Assembly: GCA_000697475.1 (NCBI GenBank) | Contig: JNEU01001154.1 | Span: 186,001-250,000, forward strand | Origin: Lichtheimia corymbifera B2541 | Lineage: Eukaryota > Mucoromycota > Mucoromycetes > Mucorales > Lichtheimiaceae | Reading direction: 5' to 3' | DNA: 64,000 nt | Shown: piece after piece, positions 1 through 13,162 of the stretch | Layout: the number at the start of each line of letters is the position of its first letter | Position numbering within the stretch: the first letter of the stretch is position 1 | The notes under the pieces: model-generated | Databases searched by the model: none | Seen by the model: only the letters and a program-made list of their open reading frames with translations | What the model was told of the DNA's origin: nothing | Program-made: the position numbers and the translations under genes

Positions 1-1727
1 GGAAAGGAAAATGAGGTAGACTAGCACGTTGACCACCTTATGGAAGATATGAAACTTGGTCATGCTTGAAGATGCGAAAGAAAGCGCGCGTAAGCAAGAG
101 AACAAGGACAAAGGCACTTTTATAGATGAGAAAACTTTAACGCGGCTTGTTGTGCAACCTAGTTACATACCTGTGTGTTTTTCTCTTTTAACCTGACATC
201 CGATCCCGTTTGTTTATACTAGCTTGCCAACCCGAAACACATTGCATGTCATGTCGATAAGACCTATACAAAAAGACCCATCAGCTTCGAATACCTTCCA
301 TGATAGACCTCTTTTTCCTCGCTCTTGTATACGCAAGCTTACCAATATCCTTTATCTGATTCCCACCCTGGGGGAGAATTTTTTTGGGATCACTCGGGGG
401 ATGATGCAAGTTCAGGTTACTCAACATGGTTGGTACCGAGAAGGGAGTGGAAAAGCGCGGTTTGGCAATAATAACATGATACGATCGGATGACCTTGTAT
501 TGCCGTAATAAACATCCAAGCTGCAGATCCACAATACTGCCTTATAGCTGATGGCACGATACGAATAGCAGCAACAGTGCCTGCGTGTGTGTGTGTGTGT
601 GAATGCATTCGTAAATGACGCGATGATGACTTCGGAGATGCCAGCTTCATCCATGCAGCGGCGCTTGGTGTTTGTTGTCGGAACGATGCCGCCACAACAT
701 GATAACTCCCTGCACACATTAATGTCATGATGATGTTAGTCCTTCATCCCCTTCTGAATGGCTATATATAAATATGCGTACCTTAGTCTCGGCCAGGGAA
801 GTGTTTGACAACCTCAATCCCTGTGCGACATGCGCTCTTGTGGGATAACAGCTTCTTGTCGGCCAAAGACAGTGCTGGTTGCCACGCCTAAAATTAGCCG
901 ATTCAGTCCCTGCTGGTTGCTTCCATTTATCTCTTTCTCTGTTATTCACCTTTCAAACAAATCAACACCATGCCGATGCAGTGATAAACGACTCCATTGG
1001 CAGACAACTTTCGCCATGCTGATGGCCGATGGTCGCCCATTTGACTTGTTCGGGGGAGGAGATTTGGAAGCACTCGAGTCGATTGTAGCATTGGTTGGAT
1101 GGCAGCCTTAATGCTCAATGTATGTATGCGATGTCTGTATTCCGAGTATACTGTGTACTGAAAATAGTTGTTGCTGCAGGATGGAGTACAACATGTACGC
1201 AAAAAGTATCTCCGGCAACACCTGTCAAAAGTAGCCATGCAGCAACAGATCACAACTTGTCGAAAGACGGACAATCCAGCTGGCGGCGGCATTGCTATAC
1301 TTGCTGCAGGGCCCCCCTCCCTCCCTCGTCTTCCCTCATATACGGCAGCCTTGTTGTAATGTTGATACGATTGTCGAGTATATTATACTGCCATTTGGTG
1401 TTGAAGTTGGTGTGGATGATCAGGTCCGATTCGACAAGTTGATTTGCCGATGTCGAGCCAAAATTTTTTTGCAACCACGTTTCTCTTTCTCTTTTCTCTT
1501 TCTTTTACTTTTTTCGACTCGGTTCCTTCCTTCAGTCTTGTCTCATCATCTTATCTCTTTCTTTTAACGGTATTGAGCGCCTCACACTCCTTTCACATCT
1601 CGCACCTTTGTTAATTACGATATACTCAATCTTGTGAAACACACATCGGTTGTATCTTTTCTTTATTCCACCGTATCATTTGCCACGACTATAGCATCTC
1701 CCAACTCAGCGTTTTCCCGATATTGAC
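1..1727. other. Intergenic, no gene recognised
   Basis: No open frame here has a family motif, codon pattern or intron-phase continuity that supports a gene. The 3' half becomes pyrimidine-rich, as expected of a fungal promoter and 5' UTR serving the zinc-cluster gene at 1794. A GT dinucleotide run lies at 584-601. Confidence 0.5.
584..601. repeat. (GT)n microsatellite
   Basis: About 18 nt of perfect GT dinucleotide in the spacer upstream of the first gene. Confidence 0.9.
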
Positions 1728-1790
1728 GTAAGGAAGAATATCTTTTTCTTTCAAGTTGCACACACTCATACTCAATCTCTCTCTTTTTAG
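1728..1790 (+). other. Probable 5' UTR intron of the zinc-cluster gene
   Basis: A GTAAGG donor at 1728 and a long pyrimidine run ending in TTTTTAG at 1790 bracket 63 nt, the size of the coding introns nearby. The acceptor lies 3 nt before the ATG at 1794. This is inferred from sequence only; a spliced transcript would confirm it. Confidence 0.5.
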
Positions 1791-1793
1791 GAT

Positions 1794-3160
1794 ATGCAAT
1801 TCAATCACCCATCCTATCTGGATTATGTGACCAGCTCTTCCTCGTTGCAACAACAACAAGGTGCTCCCAATTCGGCCATGCCCTATTCATTGGATCATTT
1901 GCAACAACAACAACAACAGCAACATCAGCAACAGCAACGTATGGCTTATCCACCCATTCCAGGCATTCAACATGGCTTCCCAGCTGATGTATTTGCAACC
2001 CAACAAGCTGCTACTGCTGTGCCACCACAAGCTGTTCCTCAAGTGAAACCAAAAAGAAAGCAAGTCAAAAACGCTTGTGGTAAGTTTAAAAGAATGATTC
2101 AAAAAGGGGATGGTTCTGACATCTGTGCGCATTTGTTTGTTTACTAGTCAATTGTCAAAAAGCATGCAAGAAATGTGATGATGCCAGACCTTGTCCTCGT
2201 TGTATCAAGTATGGTCTTACGGCGACTTGTGTGAATTCGGTTCGAAAGGAACGTAAAAAAGGTGTCAAACGTGGACCCTATAAGCAACGTAAGAACCAAG
2301 GTATTTCTTTTTTCGAAACATGGAATTCAGAGTCAACGGATGAATGATAACACATGAAATATGTAGAAACTGCATCACAGACTGCCTCACAACCAACCAC
2401 ACCAGTGCCAACCAATCTTTCGGCTGTGCCAACTGCTGCTGGTAATGGTGCAGATGCATTGTTGTTGAACAATAGCCATCCTTATATTCGAACATTCCAT
2501 GGCACCGGCACCAATCCATATCATCAAGCAGGCGCTATCATGTCACCTTACACCGTGCCTGGAATTATGCAGCAAATTTACCCTACAGGCAGTGAGTATC
2601 AGACTCAGCAACAGCAACAGCACGCGGCTGCTTCCCCAGTAAAACAGCAAGCCGAGCCGACAACGACGACAACGACGTCAAAGGAGGCAACATCGAATAG
2701 CGCCGACTCCGAAGATGATGGCAAGTTAAACATCCTCTCACAACTATGCAGCGCTGTTCTCGATCACTCCGACACTCCAAAAGAGGAAGTCAAGCATCAG
2801 GAACCCGTCAAAAAGGAGCCTTATGCCTTAACTACACAACAACAACAACAGCAACGTCCTCCTGCTACATCGATGGCTTACACTCATGCCACAGCTGCTC
2901 CTGCTCCAACATCTCTTTATGCATCGGCTTCTTTGGATCATACTCAACAACAACAACAACAACAACAGCAGCAGCAGCAACCACAGCAACAGCAACCACA
3001 GCAATTGTGGCCATTACCCTCTCTTCAATCAGTCGTACAACCTGATCGTGCCTTGTATTATCAACAACAACAACAGCAACAACAACAGCCTAGCGATAAT
3101 GCCAATGACAACACCAACACCCCTAATCAATGGAATGGTTCTCATTGGCAGCTCCCATAG
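1794..3160 (+). CDS. Zn2Cys6 zinc-cluster transcription factor
   Basis: Exons 1794-2079, 2148-2300 and 2367-3160 give 410 aa. The first intron splits the zinc cluster: C95 lies in exon 1 and C98, C105, C111, C114 and C123 in exon 2, matching C-x2-C-x6-C-x5-C-x2-C-x8-C (CKKCDDARPCPRC core). A basic linker (RKERKKGVKRGPYK) follows. The cluster binds two zinc ions and CGG-type DNA sites in the nucleus in known members. The rest is low-complexity, with Gln tracts near residues 35-50 and throughout the C-terminal half, which suggests an activation region. No fungal middle homology domain is recognisable, so this is a short member; target genes cannot be inferred. The start is the first ATG after the probable 5' UTR intron. 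Confidence 0.9.
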
Positions 3161-5665
3161 CATATTCATTTTTCTCTCACGTGTGTAAATACCCTCGTCA
3201 CTACTCTTCTTAAACCCTTCCTAGAGCTCAATCTTTCATACATTGCAAATATATAGACCTTATTGCATGGAACAAATCACATAAACTCTTCACTTTTTAC
3301 TTATCCAAAGAGGCTGTGGTGTATATCATCATATGCATATGATGATGAATGTTGATGTATACACGTGGGACGGGCATATCTATCATTGTGGCATACCTCA
3401 GCGAGTTGGCTGCCAACAACTTTCTTGCATAGCAACCGGATAATATCTTTGGGCACCGATACCATTTTTGGTGTCTTACATCAGAGCAGTAAGGTTTGGT
3501 AAAAAAGTATGCAGATAAAGCATACGTGTTTTGGAAACTACCTATGCATCTATACCAATTGTGAATCGTGCCTTGACACCAAAACAAATAATCGCCTGCC
3601 ATATCGGTAGGTCCCGCGATGAGATGTTCTAGATGGGTCGCTGTTGGTGCCCTCCTCCACTAGCCCTCTTGCTCTGCTACTACTATTACTACTACTACAT
3701 AATGCGCATTTCTATTTGGGCATTCAGACAACGACTTGGCAGCAGCAGCAGCAGTAGTAGTAGTAGATGCAACCATTCCTTCCATGGTATATAATATATA
3801 CATGCAGGGAAAGAATGCCCGCTAAAAAGCTGCAGTGATAACATCATCCGAGAATACGCGATGCAATGATAATCATCCCTTATCCAGAAGGCTGGTTCAC
3901 CCATGACGACATTGAGAAGAATGGTTATCAATGGTGGTGGGGGATAAGAAGCAATACACATCGGCTCTTCTCTTTTGTCCGTGTGTTCATAACCCCCTGC
4001 AGCATTGATCGGGCAAACAACAGAGGAGGAAAGCGTGTTTGGTGCCCCTGGATTTGCCGTGGGTATTATGCATAACGTACACTAGATATCTCATACAATG
4101 CTTTGTGGCTTTCACAAGAGAAGTATAAGCCTCTCATGTTGGAAAGATACCAAACTATCTTTTATTGATATTTCTTCTTCGTTATAATAAAGGATATATA
4201 AATCGCGTGTTTGCTTGAGTGGGCATGTGATCAACCCATAGGACTGGTATAGTTTTGACGGCTTTACTTGCACCATCACCGCGGCTCCGATTGTCTTTGC
4301 TATCATCAAAGAGATGAACCAAGTCAACGTATAAGGAAAGGATTATGAATCATAATATCGAATAACATCAGCATCATCCATCAAGGATATGTACATAGAG
4401 GAGGGAGGATGAAAGCAAAAGCAAAAAAAGATGGCTCATGATGATGATGACGATACAATGGTGGCCCGTTCTCAACAATGTTACAGACAATGCACGCGGC
4501 GAGGATCCTTTATTGTGGCAGGGTAACAATTGCGTTGCCGTGAGAATACTAAAAAGTCAAGGGCAGATCGTTCCCCCCTGTTGGCGTATCAAAAGGTTGC
4601 TCAGCAGGCAGTGTCATTGGCGAAGTATGTAAATTTGTGTACCTACAGCAATCATGGGGCAAGAGATCTTGTCACTGTCTGACGTGAACCACTTGTTTAT
4701 AGGAATCGCCGCAGCCAATAAATGCTTTAGGAATCGACACAGACATGCATCCCATGCTCGTATCTTGCATTGCATCCTCCTTTGTCATCACTCGTTTGGT
4801 TTTGGAATTCTGCATACAGGTATATATCAAGGTGTGTTGACAAATAATGATACCAATTGGACAGCTAGTAGATACTACTACAACTACAACTACAACACCA
4901 CGTTACACCTGTGCCATTCGATCACTCTCTCTCACTGACAAATTGTAAAATGGCAAGAGTGAATACAGCAAAAAAGAAACACAAGATACCGATCGCACTT
5001 GCAGCTGGGGTAATAAAGGGGGAAAAGATATCAAAACAAGTACCCGATTGTGTGATGATGCATGGGCCTTCGCAAATCCGAAACACTCGGCTTTCAGGTG
5101 CGGGCCATAACAATAATGGTGACAGGTGCATGGTGGTGCATACTTCTGTTTCCCAAATAATATGTCGTTCTTCTTCCCTGTACATCCTATTCAAGGCAGT
5201 CTTATGATGGAGTATAACGTGCCAATCTATGATAGTACAGAGCTTAAAGGAGACGCTCTTTACCATCGTAGTCGTTGCCTAGCAACATGGTCAACGCCAG
5301 ATATGGCAAGAGCTCTAAGCCAAAGCATCCCAAATGAAGTTCCAAAAGGAAATCATTCGCCGCTAGCATGTATCAAAGCAACCACTGTTTGGTAGGCCAT
5401 GTGATGCCCAATGCACTTGCTCATATAACTACTTGTCCTCCTTTTTATCCTTCCAAAGTTCCTTTGACCATCCTTTTCAAATTTCATCACTCCTTCTCTT
5501 TACGCACATACGTAAACGATCCATCCTTCTGTTTATCATCCCTTTTCATCACCAATTAATTCACACACATTGGCTTAAGTAACATCTTTATCTCATCCAC
5601 GGAAAGAAACAACCTTCTTCAATATACGACTTTTTTTTATTTCAACATCTTTTTTTAAAGACAAC
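3161..5665. other. 2.5 kb intergenic, no gene recognised
   Basis: Frames of 60-115 codons exist on both strands, but none shows a domain, consistent splice continuation or coding-like composition. The last 250 bases before 5666 are C/T-rich, a typical fungal promoter look for the downstream bHLH gene. A TTTTTTTAAAG just before the ATG at 5666 might be a UTR splice acceptor. Confidence 0.5.
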
Positions 5666-6530
5666 ATGTCGTCATCGTCAAGCTCACATCCGCCCAATGC
5701 AACAACCCAACAAGCTTTTTATTCCGATGACCCTTCTTCTTTATGCATCCCTATTGATGAAAGCTATGCCTCATCGACAATGCTTCAGGAGATGCTTCTT
5801 CAGCAGATGCAGCTGGTTAGCCCTCAACAAGAAACACGCGATAGTGCTGTTACCGATCCGGGATTACCTTCTGCTGCTGCTATGCCAGCCGTAAAAGAAG
5901 AAATGTCGCCACAAACCAAGCAATCATTGAGACGGTAAATCTCTCTCTCTCGTCCTTTCAACCAAAGCCATCCCTTCTTTATGCTTTGAAAAACTCATTC
6001 GTTTCTTATAAAGTCGGATTCGCAATGCTGCACCAGAACGACGTGCAGTACATAATGCCACAGAACGTGCGAGACGCGAGAGCTTGAATGGCAAGTTCCA
6101 GTTATTGGCAACGATGCTACCAAACCTGCAAAACTTTCGTAAACCATCCAAAAGCCAAATCATTGAGAAAGCGCTTGAATGGGTGGAGCACACTGTGTAT
6201 AATGAAGAGCGCTATGCATGGCAAATGCAACAGCTGGAGCAAGAGAATAACTGGCTAAGGGAGCATCTTCATAAACTTGGAGTTGAATACCAGCAATACA
6301 ATGGGCAGCAACATCAGCAACAACAGCAGCAGCATTGTCCCACACCATTAACTTCATTGCCTTCGCCTCCTCCAAGTATCACGAGTGCCACCAGTACAGC
6401 TAAGAGCACCATCAATAACGCTCACTTGCCGCCTTCATTATCGTCCCCTAGTGAGTATGGCAAAACGTCAACAATGGATTCTCGGAACAACGGTCATTTG
6501 GTTACACCGCACTCCTCTTTGTCTCAATGA
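5666..6530 (+). CDS. bHLH transcription factor with C-terminal coiled coil
   Basis: Two exons, 5666-5934 and 6014-6530, give 261 aa. The intron removes a stop and joins an acidic, Ser/Gln-rich N-terminus to the bHLH domain (residues about 99-150; basic stretch RRAVHNATERARRESLNGKF). His, Glu and Arg occupy the three DNA-reading positions of class B E-box (CACGTG-type) binders. Helix 2 (KPSKSQIIEKALEWV) runs straight into a heptad-like segment (QMQQLEQENNWLREHLHKL) that probably extends the dimer as a zipper. A poly-Gln and Ser/Pro-rich tail follows. Expected role: homo- or heterodimeric nuclear regulator. It is unlike the second bHLH gene at 17072-17524 outside the motif, so the two are not recent duplicates. 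Confidence 0.9.
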
Positions 6531-8190
6531 GACCATTCTCAATGTGGCACCTCATCATCATCATCGCTATCGTCCTTTTGACCCCTCCTCTTCCCAATAC
6601 ATTCTTTTCCTCGCGCTCTCTCTCCCTTTCTCTTTTTCTCTCTCATTCGCTCTCTTTTTTATTGCCATGGTGTTCGCATCCATCGTCATTGCCTCTCATT
6701 TTCAAGCGGTCTGTATTGACCAATATGCTATATAACTTATTTCGTTCGTCCATAACCTAGCATCTTCCTAGTGCTTTTTTTTACAGAGATATTGTTCATA
6801 CCATTTCTCCCCCACCCTTTGTCTCTAGTACGACGTCGTGACCAACCATGTAAGCAGCTTTTTTTCGTTCTTCCTTCTTACCCAACAACAATATTCAGCT
6901 GAACAAAAACATACACGAAAAAAAGAAATAAAAACTATCTTGATATGATGCATGTTTATCATGCATGACCTCTGGTGGGTCTATGTTTTGTGTTTGTGTT
7001 TTATCGTTTTGAAAGTATGCACGCGCGCTTCTTCTGTGTCACAGGAACAAAGCGGCAGGCAGGCAGCTCCCCACACACCAACTTCCTTAATTTGCAACGA
7101 TCCGATTACGAAACGAGATCACCGGTACAAAAGAAGGAACACGGGGTGGCGTTACAAGTGAATGACACAAATAGATAGATCTTGTTACAATAGATCCTTA
7201 CATATTGTAGCGATGTGTGTTTGTGTTCTCATACACAAGGATGGACATGATTATGTACTTACAGCTACATACATAACGCGTTTCAATAACACGCATATAA
7301 CACTTTCACAAAATCGAAAGTTCTAGTTGATTACGACCAATATTGATTTTGGATAAAAGGCTCACATGCTAGTAAGGATTATGTCATCCATTTGAAGAAT
7401 GAAAAGGCTCTACTTGTTATATCAACGTCTATTTTGTACCTATTACATTTCCATCGTGCATATGAAAACATACCCCCTGGTATGGGACATGGCCTAGTTG
7501 TCATACTGATATTGGAGCAGCAATAAGCATGACCGATAAACACTGCCGGCATATGTGTGTGTGTGGTTGCACATGTCACATGCACCACGCAAACATGACA
7601 TGTGGAATGGCAGGACCGAGTTCTGGATCACCCTTTGTGATTATGCAGGAAGGACATACTAACGACGACAACACCACACACAGACGTTTTTACTGCGCTG
7701 TATCTCATATGCAAGCTCGTATCATAGCATACGGTGTACGTCGTCATCAAAGGTGATATTACGCATATGAGTGTGCAGGTGCCAGGGTTGTGTATGAAAA
7801 TGGCAAATCCTCTCTGGTGGGAGGAGAGTTGAAAGTACATAGCGATATTAGATTGGCGTCTGCATGAGCTGCCATGCACAGGTATACCAAGCAAGCACCC
7901 TGGGCCACATTAAGGAAGGTGGCGGCAAATGCTATAATAGCAAGGATTCCCAGAAAATAGCTATTAAGTTGTGAACAGCTGTTATGGTCGTGCATGACAA
8001 GCTGTTGCAACGCCTAACAGGCAAATCGGCTCAGTTTAGCGTTCCGTGGTGCATGGATTAAACGAATAGCACGCATTCTGACAGCATTAAGGAGGTGAAA
8101 AGTACCATGGATCCTTTATGCACATCGAAACCCCTTCTCTCTTTCTTGGTTCTCAAACAAAGCTGTCGGTGAAAGAAATCTGGTGATCCG

Positions 8191-8222
<32 letters not shown>

Positions 8223-8732
8223 TACTCGTGCTTAATGTCCAGTTTGCGTTACTCGATATCAGTACCTTAATACAACATACTACAAGCAGCAATGCTATAT
8301 GATATCGCCTTTGAGTTTAATATTGTGATCCATTCCCACATGGCAACGTACCATATGATAGGCACGATGATGATATGAGTGATGAGCCACTGAACCATTG
8401 GTGTAGTAAGACAAGGAGGTCTCCTAATAAATGTCTCCTTGTAAAAATGAGCTTTTCTCCCTCAGCGTGAAACGTGATTCTGTAATTGCTAGAAGCATCA
8501 TCATCATCACCAGCTTATACTTTCTCGTTACCGAAATCTCCCTCTCCCCTAACACCCCTATTACCAAAGACAATACAATTCTTTTTACGCGATGCCTATC
8601 ATTCTCCTTTTTCTCTTCTTGCAATGTCTGAGTGCTGAAGAAACTTTGATCTCATTCTCTTATATTGAGCAAATTTGAGTATCCAAAACTATACGACCCC
8701 ATCCACCACCACCATCATCATCATCCAACAAC
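6531..8732. other. 2.2 kb intergenic with CA repeat, no gene recognised
   Basis: The first part is pyrimidine-rich 3' flank of the bHLH gene. Most of the rest is AT-rich with only short unsupported frames. A (CA)n run lies at 8191-8217. An ATG at 8592 opens a very hydrophobic 28-codon frame in phase with the GPCR start; see Findings. Confidence 0.5.
8191..8217. repeat. (CA)n microsatellite
   Basis: About 27 nt of perfect CA dinucleotide in the spacer about 500 bp upstream of the GPCR gene. Confidence 0.9.
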
Positions 8733-11700
8733 ATGGCTGTACCATCGAGTCACGCGATGACCGACACCTATCCTCCTTCCAACAATGGCACATCAAAAGC
8801 CTCTATGGTTCAAGCTGATGGCAGTATCCAACCCCAGGCTAATATTAGTAGTTCAGCAAATGCAGCATTAGTTAACACCCCATCCATCATGCAAGATTAT
8901 TCGTTTGTAATGCGAAAAGAGAATGGATCCACATATATATATCCCAATAATATACAACCCGGCTGGACCGAGCTTAAAGTGGGTGTGCTAATGCCCTTTC
9001 ATCAGCAAGGAAATAATTATACCCGAGAGTTGACATTGACGTAAGTAAGGAAGATGATTGCTAAAGCTTTTTATTATCATGCAGCTAATGCTATTTATAT
9101 ATATAGAGGCACATCGGCCATCCGCATGGCTGCTGAAGAAATCAATGCTAAACAATTAATACCCGGTGCCTACATCACCTTGGTTGAACGCGACTCTTTC
9201 CCAAAGCAAGTTCCAGGTCAAGAAGGTATCACTCAAGCTGTCTTTGCTGCCGTCTCTCTCATTCAAGAAGGTGTCATTGGTGTCATTGGAGACATTTCTT
9301 CGTCATGGACTTCGTTGTCTGCGCTCATGACAAGCACCCTTCGCATTCCTCAATGTTCCTTCAGTGCAGCTGCAAGTAAGTGTTGTCAACATTGCTCACA
9401 TGGAGACCCGACCATTCATTCTCTTGTCTTTTCTACATAGCTTCATTATCGGATAAGACTCAATACAGTTACTTCTTCCGCACTATACCGACCAAGTTGT
9501 TGTATGCCGATGCCGCTATTTCCTTTCTTGTGAGCCAAGGTTGGCCGACGCTTGGTATCCTCTACACCAATGACGACACAGGACAGCAGTGTAAGTAGAC
9601 TGAATGCGCTTGTTGCCATGTTTCTAATGCGTTGTTGTTTATTCAGTATCCGAATCATTGGTCATGAAATCAAAAGCAAAGGGGATCCACGTCAAAGCAT
9701 ATCAAAAGTTTTATGAGGATGGTCCACAAAGCGATATCCAAGGGCCTATCAACACATTGATGAACGATGGAATCAAGATTGTATTTGTGGCTGCTGAAGG
9801 AGACGCCCAAGTGGCAGCTTTGACCGTTGCAGCTAATCTCGGCCATATCAACAACAGCACTGTTTGGTTGACCACCGGTACCATAACTCAATCTCTTGCT
9901 TCGGCAACACGCCAATTCAATGATGCGATTCAGAAAAGAAAAGAGAGCGAGCAACAACAACAACAACAGCAACAAGGCTCCAATGATTCACAACCACCAC
10001 TATCATCCACGGCTTATAATGTCACAGCAGATACATCCAACGCGATTTTATACGCGGCTGCGACCACCAAGAACTTGGAACCCATTGATTTCGCAAAGAC
10101 ATATGCTGGAGGCTTGTTTTCATTCGAATCCACGCTTGATCTCAAAGGTTACCCACCTTACGAATCATTTCTCGATCGATGGTCACAGCTCGACCCAACC
10201 ATGTATGTATTGTACAACTTATATCATGAGCAGCAGTGTCCAACAGCCATTCAATGATGATAATAATAGATATCCCTATGCTGGACGGCACGTGTTGACA
10301 AGGAATGAAGGGTAGGTAAAGAGAATTTTGAGTTGCAAAAGGTGATATTGATAAACGAGGTATTACATAGGCTTGCCTACTCGTGTATGATGGTGATGGC
10401 ATATGGATTTAATCAGACAATCAACAATTCCACGGATCCAACGACAGCCCTGAAATCCTTGGCGTCAGGCAAACTCGGCCAATACTTGAAGCCAAACACG
10501 TTCAACACTAGCTTTGTTGGCCCAGCTGGACCAGTTTTATTTGATCAGAATGGCGATGTCATGACTGGGTAAGTGTACACATGCGGATCATGCCACTCAC
10601 TCCATGTAATATTAATGTTGCAGCTATTAGCAATTTTCGTGTCCACAATATCCAACAAGGAAACCAGGTGCAGATCGGCAGTATCACAGCGGGGGATTTG
10701 ACCTTGACATCAGCACCCATGTACCATGATGGAACAAGCACAGTAAATCGAAAATCTATTCCTTGCGTAGTATCTTGCATGATTAATCTTATACAGCTCA
10801 CCAATAGTAGCCTCCCCAAGGAATGCCCACTCGAGTGAATCTCAATCCTGGTTATGGCTCACCAACGTCCATTGCTATTGGTGCAATTGCTGCATTCGGT
10901 GCTTTGGTAGCGCTCATTATCATGGCCATTGTCATTTTGTACAGAAAACGTGAGGTTTTTAAAGCTGCCAGGTACGTGTATACAATGGGAGTCATTCTTC
11001 ATGACAATGAAATGTCGGATGCTAATTTCATCGTACATATTGTAGCCCCCTATTTTGTGTACTGGAGCTACTCGGATTTACGTTGATGTATACAGCCATC
11101 ATATGCTACACAGCTAAACGAAGCGTGGGTGATTGTATCATGATCCCTATCACAGTTCATATTGGATTCACGCTGGTGCTTTCGTAAGTTTTTCTTTTAA
11201 TCGCCATGTATGCCATCGACTAACACCGTTTATCATCAAGGAACCTGATCGCCAAGAATTACCGGATATATCGCATCTTCAACAATGTCTTTATCACCAA
11301 GACCGTCGTCACTGATTTTCATTTGCTCAAAGTGTCCGGCAGCATCTTATTCATTGTGTCGGTAAGTCAATTGTGGAAAAAGGAAGCGGGAGTGAGAGAC
11401 GGGGGAAGAGGAGCTAAATGTTAATGTGCACACACAGTCTCTTTTAGTGGCCTGGCTTTCAACGAGCAAGATAATTACCATTGAAGTGCCATTATCACGT
11501 ACCACCTATTATGTGCAATGCTCATATCAAGGATCAGCGAGTTCCGTTTTCACCACGATCCTTACTGTGGTGGCTGGTATCCAGCTCCTATTTGCGACAT
11601 TTCTGGCGATCAAGACAAGGACGGTTGGAAAGCGATACTCCAAATACAGCGAATACAGGCAGATTGGCATCTCAGTGTAGTAAGTACATATGCATTATCA

Positions 11701-12937
11701 TCATGTTACTGAAGTATTAATACTGTTGTCAGCAACATTTTCTTTTCAGCATTGATTGGTTTTGTCATTTACTCCGTACCAACCACCGATTACTATACAC
11801 GCCACTACCTGACAGCAACCACCGTATTATGGGCGACCACCTTTTCAATGATCGTACTCTTTTTTCCCAAGCTCCTTTTGTTTTTCAAAAAGGGCCAGCA
11901 ATATGATGGATCTGCCAACGCAGCAGGAGGTAGACGACCTGATGTTTCAGGACGATTACGACCCATGGCGGACCGTCTATCCAATCCTCGTCAAATAGGT
12001 GGTGGTGGCGGTGGACCACCTGGTGCTGAAGAAACCTTTACTAAGAATCGAGAATTGATCAGTATCAATCGGATGCTTGCAAGCCCCAATCCATTGGGAT
12101 CAACATTTATGCCAGCAAGGAAGAACTCCGTGGTGCCTCATCACTTGTCCAATAATGATTCGGTTTTGGAAGCCCACGAGGTATGGACATATCGACCACA
12201 TACACATATCATGGCATGCTCATCCTATATTCTTAGGGCCGTATGCCAGTGCAAGTTGTATTTCGCTATTTTCCATTACTCGGTGCTTGGGATATGAAAC
12301 ATGTGTTTCTTTTTCCACGAGTGGGGTACTTTTCATTTTACTCGGTAAGGGGATTGATTATGTAAAAGTGGGAGGCAAATACTTATTGTATTATTATCTT
12401 TAGGAAAAGTCTAACAAGGGTGAAGTGCTTGGGTATTATCGAGCATCGGTGGTATCAAACAAGGAAGACGCATACATTTTCAAGGTCCATGGTCGTGGTA
12501 TGTATGATGTCCTTCTTCAAGTGGGCAGTCAGCAAGAATTGGAGCAATGGTGTGGGTGGTTCAATTACCAGAATGGCTCGGCCAATAATTGGATGTTCCA
12601 ACAACAACAAAGCGTTTCCACCAATACCTGCGTGACGACACAAGCATCCAATACAAGCACTGCCGATGGGAGTACCATGGTGGGTGGTAGCAACAAGAAC
12701 TTTAAGGATTTCAACTTGGAACAACAAAGCGGCTCGTCTCAACAAAATCTGTTTTCTTTGGAGGAAGGAGAAGAGAGTGGGATCACCCTTGACAGTTGTA
12801 TCAACGCTCCCGTTGTATCAGAATCAATAGCACCCTATCGAACTTCCAATCATTTCCATCATCGCCATATCCCATCAAGAGAGGATGAAGAGTTTGAGGA
12901 TATTGGATTGCAAGAATTGCCACCGAGGAGAAGATAA
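8733..12937 (+). CDS. Family C (GABA-B-like) GPCR with PH-like C-terminal domain
   Basis: Thirteen exons (8733-9040, 9107-9375, 9441-9590, 9647-10202, 10371-10568, 10631-10742, 10811-10971, 11046-11183, 11241-11361, 11438-11679, 11733-12180, 12237-12344, 12404-12937) keep phase and give 1114 aa. Residues about 75-525 form a periplasmic-binding-protein ligand domain (GTSAIRMAAEEINAK; YFFRTIPTK), interrupted by a poly-Gln insert (KESEQQQQQQQQGSN). Seven membrane helices follow at about 545-805, with family C hallmarks: SPLF before TM2, KNYRIYRIF in the TM3-TM4 region and KYSEYRQIGISVY before TM6-7. There is no cysteine-rich linker, which points to the GABA-B branch. After a Gly-rich linker, residues about 902-992 show a pleckstrin-homology pattern (WDMKHVFLFP, GYFSFYS, YIFKVHGRG, terminal helix ELEQWCGWF). 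The tail ends low-complexity. No signal peptide begins at the annotated Met. The ligand is unknown. Confidence 0.88.
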
Positions 12938-13162
12938 TAGCGCGCAAAACTTTCTTTATTATCCTATTTACTAACTAATAAAGCGATCCTTGTATGAAAT
13001 AACATGTGTAATGATCAACTATCTATCATGATGTAAGGTGGATGGTGTGCATAATCCAGGACATGGTTCCATTGGCTGGGTGAAACATGCAGGCATAAAA
13101 GGAGGGCATTGAAAATAGGGTGCTACTGCTGGAACTTGAACTTTTTGCTCTTTCTTTTCTTA

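Noticed and set aside
417..728. Overlapping short frames on the minus strand near the GT repeat
   Set aside because: They owe their length to the GT/AC run and have no domain, splice continuation or coding-like composition.
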